From Chitinophaga fulva (GTDB lineage Bacteria > Bacteroidota > Bacteroidia > Chitinophagales > Chitinophagaceae), in the NCBI RefSeq assembly GCF_012927205.1, contig NZ_JABBGC010000004.1:722485-786484 (forward strand): a stretch of DNA of 64,000 nt, in the 5' to 3' direction. The notes beneath the pieces were generated by a model that saw only the letters and a list, made by a program, of their open reading frames with translations, made no database searches and was not told where the DNA came from. The position numbers were made by a program, and so were the translations under genes. Below, in pieces: positions 27,794 to 38,448 of this stretch (position 1 is its first letter; each line of letters starts with the position of its first letter).

Positions 27794-27825
27794 GCGTCAT
27801 GGTATTCTTTCCATGGCGCTTTTTT
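27794..27825 (+). terminator. Terminator after the Gfo/Idh/MocA gene
   Basis: A 9-bp stem GCGTCATGG / CCATGGCGC (one G-T pair) around TATTCTTT, followed by six T residues on the plus strand, 22 bases past the stop codon. Confidence 0.8.
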
Positions 27826-27872
27826 ATGCATAAAATATCGGCAATTGCTTAAATTGAGTAAAACCTATTTCC

Positions 27873-29987
27873 ATGAAGAATGTAAGCTTACTTTTACTTA
27901 CAGGAATTGTGTTAATGTCTTGTCACGAAAAGAAAAAAAATATGAATAATCAGGAGAACATCCAGCCACCCGTTGCAGAAAAGATACCGAAAGAACTGAC
28001 GATACACGGAGACACCAGAATTGATAACTATTATTGGATGAACGACCGGGAAGATCCTAAAGTACTGGCCTGGCTGAATGCCGAAAACGCCTATCTGGAC
28101 ACTGTGATGGCCCCCGAAAAAGAATTGCGGGGCAAACTGTTTGAAGAAATGAAAGGCCGTATCAAAGAAACGGATATGAGCGTGCCTTATCTCAAAAACG
28201 GGTACTACTATTACTCCCGCTACGAAAAAGGAAAAGAATATCCTATCTACTGCCGCAAAAAAGGCAGCCTCGAGGCAGATGAGGAAATCATCCTCAATGT
28301 GAACGACCTCGCTGCCGGCCATGCCTATTGTCAGGTAGCAGGACTGAGCATCAGCCCCGATACCAAACTGCTGGCCTATGGCATCGATACGGTTAGCCGT
28401 CGCCGTTATACCATCCATGTGAAGAACCTGGAAACCGGCGAAACCCTCACGGATGCTATCCAGGAAACAACCGGCGGTTCCTGCTGGGCCAACGATAACA
28501 AGACGCTCTTCTACAGCCGCAAAGATACCGTTACCCTCCGGGCTGACCGTATTATGAAACACTTGCTGGGCAATGATGCTGATAAAGAGGTATATCACGA
28601 GAAAGATGAAACTTTCAGTCTCAGTTTACAGAAAACCAAATCGGGCAAATACATCGTTATCCACAGTGGCAGCACCCTTTCTGCTGAAAGCCTTATCCTC
28701 GACGCCTCCAAACCTGATGGCGCCTTCTCCGTTTTTCAGCCGCGCACCAAAGACATGTTGTACGACATCGATCATAAAGGCGATAAGTTCTACATCGTGA
28801 CCAACTGGGACGCCCTGAATTTCCGGCTGATGGAAACACCGCTGAACCAAACCGGCCGTGACCACTGGAAAGAAGTGATCCCTCACCGCAGCGACGTGCT
28901 GTTAAGCAGCATCGATGTGTTCAAGGATTTTCTGGTGCTGGAAGAAAGAAAGAACGGGCTTACCCAGATCCGTGTGATCAATGATAAAACACATGAGGAC
29001 AAATACCTTTCTTTTGCAGAACCGGCTTACGATGCTTACCTGGGCATCAACCCGGAGATGGACAGCAAAGAACTGCGCTACCAATACACTTCCATGATCA
29101 CGCCCACCTCTGTGTACGATTATAACATGGAAACAGGCAAGCAGGAACTGAAACGGCAGCAGGAAGTACTGGGCGGTTATGATCCCAAAAATTACGCTAC
29201 CGAAAGGCTGATAGCTACGGCTACAGACGGTACTAAAATTCCCATTTCCATCGTCTATAAAAAAGATTTCCACAAAAACGGCAAAGGCCCGCTGTTGCTC
29301 TATGGTTACGGGTCTTATGGCCATAGCCTGGACGCAGGTTTCAGCTCCAACCGAATCAGCCTGCTGGACCGTGGTTTTGCTTTCGCTATTGCGCATGTGC
29401 GTGGCGGACAGGAAATGGGACGTCAGTGGTATGAAGATGGTAAGATGTTCAAAAAGAAAAACACCTTTACTGATTTTATCGACTGTGCGGCCTACCTGGT
29501 GAAGGAGAACTATACCAATCCGGGCCAGCTGTATGCCATGGGTGGCAGTGCCGGCGGCTTGCTGATGGGCGCGGTGATCAACATGCGCCCCGATCTGTTC
29601 CACGGCGTGGTGGCACAGGTGCCGTTTGTGGATGTGGTGACCACCATGCTGGATGAAAGCATTCCGCTTACTACCGGTGAATTTGATGAGTGGGGCAATC
29701 CGAAAAACAAAGACTCTTATGAGTATATGAAATCCTATTCTCCGTATGATAACGTGACTGCCAAGGCATATCCCAATCTGCTGGTGACCACCGGTCTGCA
29801 CGATTCACAGGTGCAATACTGGGAGCCGGCCAAATGGGTGGCCAAGCTACGGGAGCTGAAAACAGACCACCATCTGGTACTGTTGCATACAGATATGGAA
29901 ACGGGCCACGGTGGCGCTTCCGGAAGGTTTGAGGCCTTAAAGGAAGTGGCGCTGGAATACGCTTTCCTGCTGAAGCTGGCGAAATAA
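27873..29987 (+). CDS. S9 family oligopeptidase (oligopeptidase B-like), lipoprotein
   Basis: A 704-residue serine peptidase of the prolyl oligopeptidase family, closest in pattern to oligopeptidase B (PtrB). The lipoprotein leader is MKNVSLLLLTGIVLMSCHEK, with lipid on Cys17, so it is membrane-anchored in the periplasm or on the outer membrane. The propeller domain occupies about residues 35-430. The alpha/beta-hydrolase domain carries the triad Ser559 (AMGGSAGGLLMGA), Asp644 (TTGLHDSQVQYWEP) and His679 (METGHGGASGR). PtrB cleaves after basic residues in short peptides; specificity here is inferred from overall similarity only. The gene has its own strong terminator. Confidence 0.92.
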   Translation: MKNVSLLLLTGIVLMSCHEKKKNMNNQENIQPPVAEKIPKELTIHGDTRIDNYYWMNDREDPKVLAWLNAENAYLDTVMAPEKELRGKLFEEMKGRIKETDMSVPYLKNGYYYYSRYEKGKEYPIYCRKKGSLEADEEIILNVNDLAAGHAYCQVAGLSISPDTKLLAYGIDTVSRRRYTIHVKNLETGETLTDAIQETTGGSCWANDNKTLFYSRKDTVTLRADRIMKHLLGNDADKEVYHEKDETFSLSLQKTKSGKYIVIHSGSTLSAESLILDASKPDGAFSVFQPRTKDMLYDIDHKGDKFYIVTNWDALNFRLMETPLNQTGRDHWKEVIPHRSDVLLSSIDVFKDFLVLEERKNGLTQIRVINDKTHEDKYLSFAEPAYDAYLGINPEMDSKELRYQYTSMITPTSVYDYNMETGKQELKRQQEVLGGYDPKNYATERLIATATDGTKIPISIVYKKDFHKNGKGPLLLYGYGSYGHSLDAGFSSNRISLLDRGFAFAIAHVRGGQEMGRQWYEDGKMFKKKNTFTDFIDCAAYLVKENYTNPGQLYAMGGSAGGLLMGAVINMRPDLFHGVVAQVPFVDVVTTMLDESIPLTTGEFDEWGNPKNKDSYEYMKSYSPYDNVTAKAYPNLLVTTGLHDSQVQYWEPAKWVAKLRELKTDHHLVLLHTDMETGHGGASGRFEALKEVALEYAFLLKLAK

Positions 29988-30007
29988 GCGCATAAAAGCA
30001 TCCAATA

Positions 30008-30043
30008 AAAAAAGACGCTGAGGACATCCTCAGCGTCTTTTTT
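30008..30043. terminator. Bidirectional terminator between the S9 peptidase gene and murI
   Basis: A 17-bp perfect inverted repeat (AAAAAAGACGCTGAGGA 30008-30024 with 30027-30043) separated by two bases; in RNA the innermost pairs would open into the loop. T-runs lie on both strands for the convergent pair. Confidence 0.9.
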
Positions 30044-30060
30044 GTTTATAACGTTATCGC

Positions 30061-30882
30061 CTATACGGTCAGCGGCAGTTTTTCTGACTGTACTGTTTTA
30101 CCGTAGAAGATTTCTGCCATCATATCAAAGATGGCCGGATCGTCGGTGGTGAAGAAACGGCGCTGGTCATTCCTGCTCAGGCGGGATTCCATTTCCGGGT
30201 GGCGCTTCAGATAGTCTTTGAGGCTGTGGGCCACAATTTTGCCTTGTGAGAGAACGGTGATGCCGCCGGGGAGGTGCTGCCGTATTTTTTTCATCAGCAG
30301 GGGATAGTGGGTGCATCCCAGTACCAGTGTGTCTATATTGGACGACTGGGAGAGGATTCTATCCAGGTACTCCTTGACGAAATAGTCGGCGCCATCGCTT
30401 TCGTGTTCGTTGTTTTCCACCAGCGGTACCCACATGGGGCAGGCCAGCTGGTAGGTTTGTACTTCCGGGAAGAATTTTTTGATTTCTATCGGATAGGACT
30501 CAGAAGCAACGGTCCCTTTGGTGGCCAGAATGCCCACTTCACCGGTTTGGGTGAGGGTTCCTACCATTTCGGTGGTAGGGCGTATCACGCCCAGCACCCG
30601 TCTGTCGGGCGCTATCCGTGGCAGGTCTTTCTGCTGTATGGTACGCAGCGCTTTGGCCGAGGCGGTGTTACAGGCGAGAATGACCAGCGGGCAGCCCATA
30701 TCAAACAGCTGCTGCACACACTGCAGGGTATAGGCATGGATGGTTTCAAAGCCACGGCCCCCATAAGGGGTACGGGCGTTGTCACCGAGGTAGATATATT
30801 CGTATTGCGGCAGTTCCGCGATGATCTCTTTCAGCACGGTAAGCCCGCCGTAGCCGGAGTCAAAAACACCGATAGGCCCCAT
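30061..30882 (-). CDS. murI: Glutamate racemase
   Basis: A 273-residue cofactor-independent racemase that makes D-glutamate for peptidoglycan. Start block MGPIGVFDSGYGGLTVLKEI has the conserved Asp8. The two catalytic cysteines are Cys71 in LVILACNTASAKALR and Cys190 in LVLGCTHYPLL, with His192 next to the second. The GDNARTPYGGR block near residue 33 is typical. It starts 11 bases after the carbonic anhydrase stop codon, so the two are likely one operon, though no functional link is obvious. Confidence 0.97.
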   Translation of the reverse strand: MGPIGVFDSGYGGLTVLKEIIAELPQYEYIYLGDNARTPYGGRGFETIHAYTLQCVQQLFDMGCPLVILACNTASAKALRTIQQKDLPRIAPDRRVLGVIRPTTEMVGTLTQTGEVGILATKGTVASESYPIEIKKFFPEVQTYQLACPMWVPLVENNEHESDGADYFVKEYLDRILSQSSNIDTLVLGCTHYPLLMKKIRQHLPGGITVLSQGKIVAHSLKDYLKRHPEMESRLSRNDQRRFFTTDDPAIFDMMAEIFYGKTVQSEKLPLTV

Positions 30883-30893
30883 AGTCGTATGCT

Positions 30894-31562
30894 TTATTGA
30901 TTGTTATTGTCTTTTTGCATCATACCGGAACCGGTGAGGTCGTATATCCGCTGAATTTCATGCAGTACGCCTTCGAAGTCTATTTCGAGATCTTTCAGCT
31001 GGCCATTTTTGATATCATATACCCATCCATGTACGACAGGGTAACCTTTGGCCAGGTAGGATTTTTGTACGGCAGCTGTTTTGATGACGTTGATAGCCTG
31101 TTCCTGCACATTCAGTTCCACGAGGCGGTTGTAACGGTCGTGTTCATCTGTGATGGCGTTGAGCTCATCCATATGGAGGCGGTATACGTCCCGGATGTTA
31201 CGCAGCCATGGGTTGAGGATGCCCAGATCTTTGGGTTGCATGGCGGCTTTTACGCCTCCGCAGTTGTAGTGGCCGCAAACAACGATGTGTTTCACTTCCA
31301 GGTGTACTACGGCATAGTTGATCACCGCCATCACGTTCAGATCGGTGTTGGGCACTACATTGGCGATATTACGGTGCACAAATACTTCACCGGCTCCCAG
31401 TCCCATGATCTCATTGGTAGGTACCCGGCTGTCGCTACAACCGATATAGAGGTACTCCGGCGTCTGGCTGTCGGCCATTTTTTCAAAGAACTCCGCGTCG
31501 GTGGCCAGTTTGGAAGCTATCCACTGGCGGTTGTTTTCAAATACCTGGTTATAACTTGTCAT
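30894..31562 (-). CDS. can: Beta-class carbonic anhydrase
   Basis: A 222-residue zinc enzyme that interconverts CO2 and bicarbonate in the cytoplasm. The zinc ligands are Cys42 (LYIGCSDSRVPTN, with Asp44 and Arg46), His98 and Cys101 (HIVVCGHYNCGGVKAAM), in the same numbering as E. coli Can. The segment GLGAGEVFVHRNIANVV is also diagnostic. It is the first gene of a two-gene unit with murI. On the minus strand a near-consensus -7 box TATCTTTA (31581-31588, one mismatch) lies 19 bases before the ATG. Confidence 0.96.
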   Translation of the reverse strand: MTSYNQVFENNRQWIASKLATDAEFFEKMADSQTPEYLYIGCSDSRVPTNEIMGLGAGEVFVHRNIANVVPNTDLNVMAVINYAVVHLEVKHIVVCGHYNCGGVKAAMQPKDLGILNPWLRNIRDVYRLHMDELNAITDEHDRYNRLVELNVQEQAINVIKTAAVQKSYLAKGYPVVHGWVYDIKNGQLKDLEIDFEGVLHEIQRIYDLTGSGMMQKDNNNQ

Positions 31563-31664
31563 TGCCGTGTTTTTTTGTGCTAAAGATACGTACAGAAAGG
31601 TTACAGGAATACAAACCCTTAAAAATCAATCGTTAAATATTGATTTTGATATAGATCTGTTAAC

Positions 31665-33364
<1,700 letters not shown>

Positions 33365-33385
33365 GAAAATAAATAAAGCATAAAA

Positions 33386-33423
33386 ACGAAGACCTGAGCA
33401 TTTGCTCAGGTCTTCGCTTTTTT
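33386..33423. terminator. Bidirectional terminator after the ABC-F gene
   Basis: A 14-bp perfect stem CGAAGACCTGAGCA (33387-33400) with its complement (33403-33416), followed by T-rich sequence on the plus strand and preceded by AAAAA. It separates the convergent ABC-F and response-regulator genes. Confidence 0.88.
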
Positions 33424-33451
33424 AGTTGGAATAGTAGTTAGTATGCAAGGA

Positions 33452-33847
33452 CTAAAGGTATTCTTCAATTACCTTCATTTTATTCTTGTCCAGTGGCTTG
33501 GTAATATACGCCATCAGTTCAGGGGTATGTTGTACTTTTTGCATGTCACGTACATCTACAGAAGAGGAGCACATGATAATAGGAATATTGTTTTTGAGCG
33601 ATGATTTCAGTCCGCGGTATGCCTCAATAAAATCCCATCCGTTCATCCGTTGCATGTTCATGTCCAGGATGATAAGAGAGGGCAGTGTGGGTTGTGGGTT
33701 GCTGGATAATTGTTCCAGGGCTTCTTCTGCACACAGGAAGGAAGTAATGACAAGATTATCGTCCTGTTGCACCAACATCTTTTTGATAATGAAGTGGAAA
33801 ATTTCATCATCATCTACAACGTACACTATTTTGTTCATGTCTTCCAT
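33452..33847 (-). CDS. Single-domain response regulator
   Basis: A 131-residue receiver domain without output domain. The acidic pocket is VDDDEIF (residues 11-17), the phosphoacceptor is Asp62 in LIILDMNMQRMNGWDFIEAY, the Thr/Ser switch lies in IIMCSSSVDV and the Lys in YITKPLDKNKM. It probably relays phosphate or controls a partner by binding. No kinase is nearby. The start may be ATG 33847 or ATG 33838 (MNKIVYVVDDD). Its upstream region is an unusual 530-bp gene-free stretch. Confidence 0.9.
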   Translation of the reverse strand: MEDMNKIVYVVDDDEIFHFIIKKMLVQQDDNLVITSFLCAEEALEQLSSNPQPTLPSLIILDMNMQRMNGWDFIEAYRGLKSSLKNNIPIIMCSSSVDVRDMQKVQHTPELMAYITKPLDKNKMKVIEEYL

Positions 33848-34381
33848 GCTTATGGTTTAATTGGGCTGCTGAACTGGTCCTGTCAAATAGCATCGGCGCA
33901 CAAAAAAAGAGGGGAATGCAATTCCTGTATCAGAGTTCCTGTTCGCATTAAATGACCACGATTTTCAGGGCATAACAAATACTGAAATCGCAGATCGTTT
34001 TCATGACATAAAACGGGTTAAAGCTGGTACATACTCAGGTCACATCCTCGATTCAAAAGCATTGGTCCCGGTTATCCCACCATTTTGGGTGGCCTTAGGC
34101 TATTTTGTAATTATAGTCGCAAAGAACGTTAATTTAATTTTATTTTTATATATAACTTTTTATCAATAACTAATCGTTAACAATTAGTAACGGTTAAAAA
34201 ATTATCAGTAATCCGCGCTGATAGTGCCTTTGGAAAGAAATCTAATCTTGATCGGGGAGATAAAACGTTTACATTTATGTTACTTGTGTCCCAAAAAATA
34301 GTGAGGTTACATTTCGTGAAACCGCATAAAAAAAGCAGGACATTACTGCCCTGCTTTTTTATGTTGATATCTTTCTGTTGA
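33848..34381. other. 534-bp gene-free region with AT-rich core
   Basis: No convincing coding sequence is seen on either strand. Bases about 34125-34200 are very AT-rich and hold an ACTAAT...ATTAGT dyad (near 34168-34188). A compact hairpin CCACC-ATTTT-GGGTGG lies near 34078-34092, preceded by CCCGGTTATCCC. The region upstream of the response regulator shows no perfect -7 box on the minus strand. The right end carries the terminator of the next minus-strand gene, which also has a T-run on the plus strand, so a plus-strand non-coding transcript could end there. Confidence 0.5.
34328..34360. terminator. Terminator of the coiled-coil membrane protein gene
   Basis: An 11-bp stem AAAAAAGCAGG (34329-34339) with CCTGCTTTTTT (34350-34360), loop of ten bases. 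T-runs on both strands; on the minus strand it lies about 20 bases past the stop codon at 34382. Confidence 0.85.
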
Positions 34382-35344
34382 TTAAAACAGACCGCCTTTT
34401 CTCAAGGTAACTTTACCCTGACCGATCTTGAAACCGTTATGATAGATTTCAACGGTATAATCACCTACTTTATAGTCAGAATTTTGTTTCCAATCCATGG
34501 TTACGGATTGTTTCTGACCAGTTGTGTAAGCCACGGTTTTTTTGGTGGTATACAGTTTTTCGGTACCATCTTCCAGTGTGAACCTGCCGGAACCCAGTGC
34601 TTCTACAGCCAGCGGGGTGTTGTCAGGAGCAGTGATCGCCACGAAAATTTCCTTGTCACCAGTAGGAGCAATTCTGTTGTCGTCAAGGTCGAAGCTTACC
34701 CGCATCATATCTGCACGTTTAGCTTTGGAAGTTTCCACTTCCTTGCCGTTGTGTTTTATGCGGAGCGGCAGCAGCTGGATATTAGAAGCATGTAACACAG
34801 AACCCAGGTCTACTTTTTTGTTCAGGCTGTCTTTTACAACGCCCACGGAGTCCCTTTCTTTACGGGCTACATCTCTTTCACCGGCCAGTACAATTTTTTC
34901 ACCTTCCAGGCGCTCGATGGTCTGTTGATAACCTTCGATGCTGGATTTCAGTTGTTCAATCAGGCGACGTGCTTCAGCCAACTGGGACTGTGTAGCATTT
35001 TTATTGCTCAGGATACTGGAAATACGTGCTTTCATATCCTGAATTTCTTTATCCTTGGTTTTCACCAGGCTGTCCATACGGGTATTCTGGGAAATCAGAT
35101 CGTCCAGACGGGCGTTGGCAGCGTTATATTCCTGCTGTAAAGCATCACGGGACGAAGAAATAGAGTCTACCTGAACTGTTTTTTGTGCGATTTGCTCACT
35201 GGATTTATTTTTGTCGTACAACATGTAAATCCAGGTACCTGCCAGAGCCGCAATTAAAATACCGTAAATTAGACCATTGCGGCTGCGCGGTTTTTCTGGT
35301 CCGGGTGAACCCGGTGCAGGTGTGTTAAAAGTGTTCTCAGTCAT
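34382..35344 (-). CDS. Hypothetical single-pass coiled-coil protein
   Basis: A 320-residue protein. Residues 1-22 are Pro/Gly-rich and basic, residues about 25-43 (LIYGILIAALAGTWIYMLY) are one transmembrane helix, and residues about 50-180 form a long coiled coil with regular heptads (DDLISQNTRMDSLVKTKDKE, QSQLAEARRLIEQLKSSIEG, IERLEGEKIVLAGERDVARK). The C-terminal 130 residues are a beta-rich domain ending in VGDYTVEIYHNGFKIGQG, resembling an immunoglobulin-like periplasmic fold. The layout suggests a periplasmic spacer protein or adaptor anchored in the inner membrane. I do not recognise the family. A TAATTTTG -7 box lies at 35392-35399 on the minus strand. Confidence 0.8.
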   Translation of the reverse strand: MTENTFNTPAPGSPGPEKPRSRNGLIYGILIAALAGTWIYMLYDKNKSSEQIAQKTVQVDSISSSRDALQQEYNAANARLDDLISQNTRMDSLVKTKDKEIQDMKARISSILSNKNATQSQLAEARRLIEQLKSSIEGYQQTIERLEGEKIVLAGERDVARKERDSVGVVKDSLNKKVDLGSVLHASNIQLLPLRIKHNGKEVETSKAKRADMMRVSFDLDDNRIAPTGDKEIFVAITAPDNTPLAVEALGSGRFTLEDGTEKLYTTKKTVAYTTGQKQSVTMDWKQNSDYKVGDYTVEIYHNGFKIGQGKVTLRKGGLF

Positions 35345-35391
35345 AGTTGTTTGTTTTATGTTTAATTGTTATATGGTTAAAAATCCTTATT

Positions 35392-35426
35392 CAAAATTAC
35401 TATAATAATAGAATATATTTTATCAA
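35392..35426 (-). promoter_or_regulatory. Promoter of the coiled-coil protein gene
   Basis: Minus-strand TAATTTTG (35392-35399) matches the -7 consensus; a TTTG (35424-35427) lies 24 bases further, slightly beyond ideal spacing. The predicted leader is about 40 bases. Confidence 0.45.
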
Positions 35427-35447
35427 ACACATAAAAGTCATCAAAAC

Positions 35448-36173
35448 GTGTTACCTAATACAGGATTAGATCAGTTATTGTTGTTGGACATAGAAACAAC
35501 TCCGGCTACAGCGGCTTTGGAACAGTTGCCGGACGACATGCAACGGCTCTGGGGAGAAAAAATGGCAAAAACTGCGCCAGAATCAGAAAATGAAGCGGAA
35601 CTATACGCGGACAGGGCAGGGATCTACGCCGAATTCGGAAAAATTATATGTATATCCGTCGGTTTCTTCAGCCTGGAAAATAATGCCTATCATTTGCGGA
35701 TGAAATCATTTTATAATGACGATGAGGCAATTGTGCTCAATGGTTTTTTAGCATTAGTAGATAAGTTTCATACGAAATATCCCCACTTCCAGTTTGCCGG
35801 GCATAACATAAAAGAATTTGATATTCCTTTTATTTGCCGCCGGTCTGTTATTCATCAGTTATCTTTGCCCAAGCCTTTGCAGCTACACGGCTTTAAACCA
35901 TGGGAAATGCCCCTGCTGGACACCCTCCAGCTCTGGCGCTTCGGAGATATGCGGCATTACATTTCCCTGAAACTGCTCACCGCGGTGCTGGGCATAGAAA
36001 CGCCCAAAGACGATATCGACGGCAGCATGGTAGGAAAAGTATACTGGAACGACCACGACCTGGAAAGGATAGTGGCCTACTGCCAGAAAGATGTGACAGC
36101 CGTGGCCCAACTACTGCTCCGGTTTAAAAGACTGCCCCTGTTAAAGGATGAACAGGTAACCCTGGTGAAATAA
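35448..36173 (+). CDS. Predicted 3'-5' exonuclease, DNA polymerase B-like (DEDD)
   Basis: A 241-residue protein with the exonuclease fold found in family B polymerases but no polymerase domain. Exo I is LLLLDIETTP (Asp and Glu metal ligands), Exo II is FAGHNIKEFDIPFICRR, and Exo III is IVAYCQKDVTAVAQLLLRF, with a Tyr four residues before the Asp (DEDDy type). It likely trims DNA or RNA in the cytoplasm; substrate unknown. The start codon is GTG at 35448. It is followed after 28 bases by holA and then a small membrane protein, so a replication/repair-linked operon is plausible. Confidence 0.88.
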   Translation: MLPNTGLDQLLLLDIETTPATAALEQLPDDMQRLWGEKMAKTAPESENEAELYADRAGIYAEFGKIICISVGFFSLENNAYHLRMKSFYNDDEAIVLNGFLALVDKFHTKYPHFQFAGHNIKEFDIPFICRRSVIHQLSLPKPLQLHGFKPWEMPLLDTLQLWRFGDMRHYISLKLLTAVLGIETPKDDIDGSMVGKVYWNDHDLERIVAYCQKDVTAVAQLLLRFKRLPLLKDEQVTLVK

Positions 36174-36201
36174 AATCAGGCGGACCCAACAAAAACAGAT
36201 C

Positions 36202-37197
36202 ATGGAATATCAGGATATTATACGCGACTGGAAACAAAAGAAATTCCGGCCCCTCTACTGGCTGGAAGGAGAGGAAGAGTTTTTTATTGATCAGGTGACC
36301 GCCTACGCGGAACACAACCTGCTCGATGAAGCAGAGAAAGGATTTAACCTCACCGTATTATACGGTAAGGATACTGACTGGACTGCTGTGGTCAACGCCT
36401 GCCGCCGCTATCCCATGTTTGCCGAAAAACAGGTGGTGGTGCTCAAAGAAGCCCAGTCCATGCGCGATCTGCTCAAACTGGAGGGCTATATTGAAAACCT
36501 CATGCCGTCCACCGTATTTGTGGTGGCCCACAAACAGGGCAAAATAGACGGTCGTAGCAAAATGGCCAAGCTGATCAAGGAAAAAGGCGTGCTGCTATCC
36601 ACTAAAAAAATGTACGATAACCAGCTGCCTGCCTGGGTGGAAGCCTATGTCAGCAGCCGGGAACTGGCCATCACGCAGAAAGCTGCCATCCTGCTGGTAG
36701 ATCATATCGGTAACGACCTTTCCCGCATCGCCAACGAAATAGATAAACTGCTGGTCAATCTGCCGGCAGGCAAAAAAATCGATGAAGGGGATATCGAAAA
36801 ATATGTAGGCATCAGCAAAGAATACAACGTGTTTGAACTGCAAAACGCCCTCGGACAAAAGAATGCCGACAAGGTATTCCGCATCGTCTCCTATTTTGCG
36901 GCCAACCCCAAAGCAGCGCCCATTCAAATGACGCTGCCCGCCCTTTATAACTTCTTCGCTAAAGTGAACCTGATCTTCGGCGTGAAAGGCGGCGAAAAGG
37001 AAATAGCAACTGCATTGGGCGTACATCCGTTTTTTGTGAAAGACTATATGGCCGCTGCCCGCCAGTACGGCCCGGAAAACACGGAAAAGGCTATTCTGCT
37101 GTTGCAACACTACAACCTGCGCAGCATCGGTATCAATGATGCCGGTGTGGAAGACGGGGAACTGATGAAGGAACTGATGTATAAAGTAATGAACTGA
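36202..37197 (+). CDS. holA: DNA polymerase III subunit delta
   Basis: A 331-residue clamp-loader subunit. The N-terminal ATPase-like domain has FRPLYWLEGEEEFFIDQVT and the strand VVNACRRYPMFAEKQVVVLK. The middle domain has IGNDLSRIANEIDKLLVNL and IEKYVGISKEYNVFELQNAL, characteristic of delta. The C-terminal helical collar domain follows (LPALYNFFAKVNLIFGVKGG). No Walker A is expected in delta, and none is present. It helps load the sliding clamp. It sits between the exonuclease (28-base gap) and a small membrane protein (15-base gap). Confidence 0.93.
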   Translation: MEYQDIIRDWKQKKFRPLYWLEGEEEFFIDQVTAYAEHNLLDEAEKGFNLTVLYGKDTDWTAVVNACRRYPMFAEKQVVVLKEAQSMRDLLKLEGYIENLMPSTVFVVAHKQGKIDGRSKMAKLIKEKGVLLSTKKMYDNQLPAWVEAYVSSRELAITQKAAILLVDHIGNDLSRIANEIDKLLVNLPAGKKIDEGDIEKYVGISKEYNVFELQNALGQKNADKVFRIVSYFAANPKAAPIQMTLPALYNFFAKVNLIFGVKGGEKEIATALGVHPFFVKDYMAAARQYGPENTEKAILLLQHYNLRSIGINDAGVEDGELMKELMYKVMN

Positions 37198-37212
37198 TTA
37201 AACTCATTTAAG

Positions 37213-37482
37213 ATGCATCCTGTACTACGTATAATACTCGGCATTGTGGTACTGATAGCTGGATTTTATGCACTATTCTCCAGCATTACATTTATCAGGG
37301 TAATGATAAAACTCCATCCGGTAATGAAAAACGGTGGTTATACCACAAGTTATGTGCTTCAGTCCGGAGGAATGTTGTTGGGGGGATTGGCATTGACCGG
37401 TTATTTTTTCTATAGGGCCTATAAGTTATTGAGACGCCCAAAGAAGGAGGAACCAATCGAATTCCTGGGGGAAGAACTTTAA
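37213..37482 (+). CDS. Small hypothetical membrane protein
   Basis: An 89-residue protein with two transmembrane helices: about residues 5-28 (LRIILGIVVLIAGFYALFSS) and about 50-69 (GGMLLGGLALTGYFFYRAYK). The end is charged (LLRRPKKEEPIEFLGEEL), suggesting cytoplasmic termini. It starts 15 bases after holA and probably shares the transcript. Its last four bases overlap the end of the convergent ribF gene. Function unknown. Confidence 0.7.
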   Translation: MHPVLRIILGIVVLIAGFYALFSSITFIRVMIKLHPVMKNGGYTTSYVLQSGGMLLGGLALTGYFFYRAYKLLRRPKKEEPIEFLGEEL

Positions 37483-38420
37483 GCTTTTGCTCCCAGTATC
37501 TCCCTGGACTGCGCAGAATCCTTGTCCATCTGCACGATCAGGTCTTTAATATCGTCAAACTTCTGATTGGCGCGGATATACGAGATAAAATAGACGGTCA
37601 GCTCCTGACCGTACAAGTCTTCATTAAAATCAAACAGGTGTACTTCCAGGCGGAGGTCTGTGCCGTTGAAGGTAGGGCGGAAGCCAATGCTCATCACAGC
37701 GGGCAACAGGCCATCATGGCCGGGGGCTTTTACCCGTACGGCATAAATGCCTTCTGCCGGGATAAGTTTCCGTTCGTCTTTCAGGTGAAGGTTTGCAGTA
37801 GGATAACCCAGCTGCCGGCCCATCTTGTCGCCATGTACTACGGTGCCGCTCAGAAAATAGGGATAGCCCAGCAGCTCATTGGCCAGTAGTACTTCTCCTT
37901 CCTGCAGGCTTTTACGGATTTTGGTGGAGCTCACGGTGAGATCATTGACTACTTGCTGAGGAATTTCCACCAGCCGGAAGCCGTATTGTTGTTGTTCTGC
38001 TTCCAGCAGTTCCAGTCCACCTTCCCGGTTGTGGCCAAAACGATGGTCATAACCAATGATAATGGTATGTGGCTTGAAACGGGCTACCAGGAAGTCTTCC
38101 AGGTATTCACGGGCGGAGAGCTCGGAAAATGCTTTGGTGAAAGGGACCACCACCAGATGATCGATACCGGCCTGTTCCAGCAAGGCAATCTTTTCCGGCA
38201 GGGTGGTGAGCAACCTGATATTGTTTGGGCGGGGCATCAGTACTTCCCGCGGATGCGGGTCAAAGGTGACGATCACGGTTTCTCCGTCACACTCCGCAGC
38301 GGCCTGCTCCAGTTGTTCTATAATGAAGCGGTGCCCTGCATGTACGCCATCAAAAGTGCCTATCGTGATAATCGCATTACGGAATTCCGGTAAATGCTTT
38401 AAGTCCCTGTGAACCTGCAT
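37479..38420 (-). CDS. ribF: Bifunctional riboflavin kinase/FAD synthetase
   Basis: A 313-residue enzyme that phosphorylates riboflavin to FMN and adenylates FMN to FAD. The N-terminal nucleotidyltransferase domain has TIGTFDGVHAGHRFIIEQL (the HxGH-type motif), VTFDPHPREVL, IIGYDHRFGHNREGGLELL and VSSTKIRKSLQEGEV. The C-terminal flavokinase domain starts with YFLSGTVVHGDKMGRQLGYP and has PAVMSIGFRPTFNG. The length and domain order are normal. On the minus strand TAGATTTG at 38449-38456 is a -7 box about 28 bases upstream. The gene overlaps the convergent small membrane protein by four bases. Confidence 0.97.
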   Translation of the reverse strand: MQVHRDLKHLPEFRNAIITIGTFDGVHAGHRFIIEQLEQAAAECDGETVIVTFDPHPREVLMPRPNNIRLLTTLPEKIALLEQAGIDHLVVVPFTKAFSELSAREYLEDFLVARFKPHTIIIGYDHRFGHNREGGLELLEAEQQQYGFRLVEIPQQVVNDLTVSSTKIRKSLQEGEVLLANELLGYPYFLSGTVVHGDKMGRQLGYPTANLHLKDERKLIPAEGIYAVRVKAPGHDGLLPAVMSIGFRPTFNGTDLRLEVHLFDFNEDLYGQELTVYFISYIRANQKFDDIKDLIVQMDKDSAQSREILGAKA

Positions 38421-38448
38421 ATAATTCTATAACATCAAAAATGCCCTG

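Noticed and set aside
34060-34095. A tRNA/tmRNA-like 3' end (TCCCACCA)
   Set aside because: No T-arm (GGTTC...) or acceptor stem partner was found nearby; the string is part of a small hairpin.
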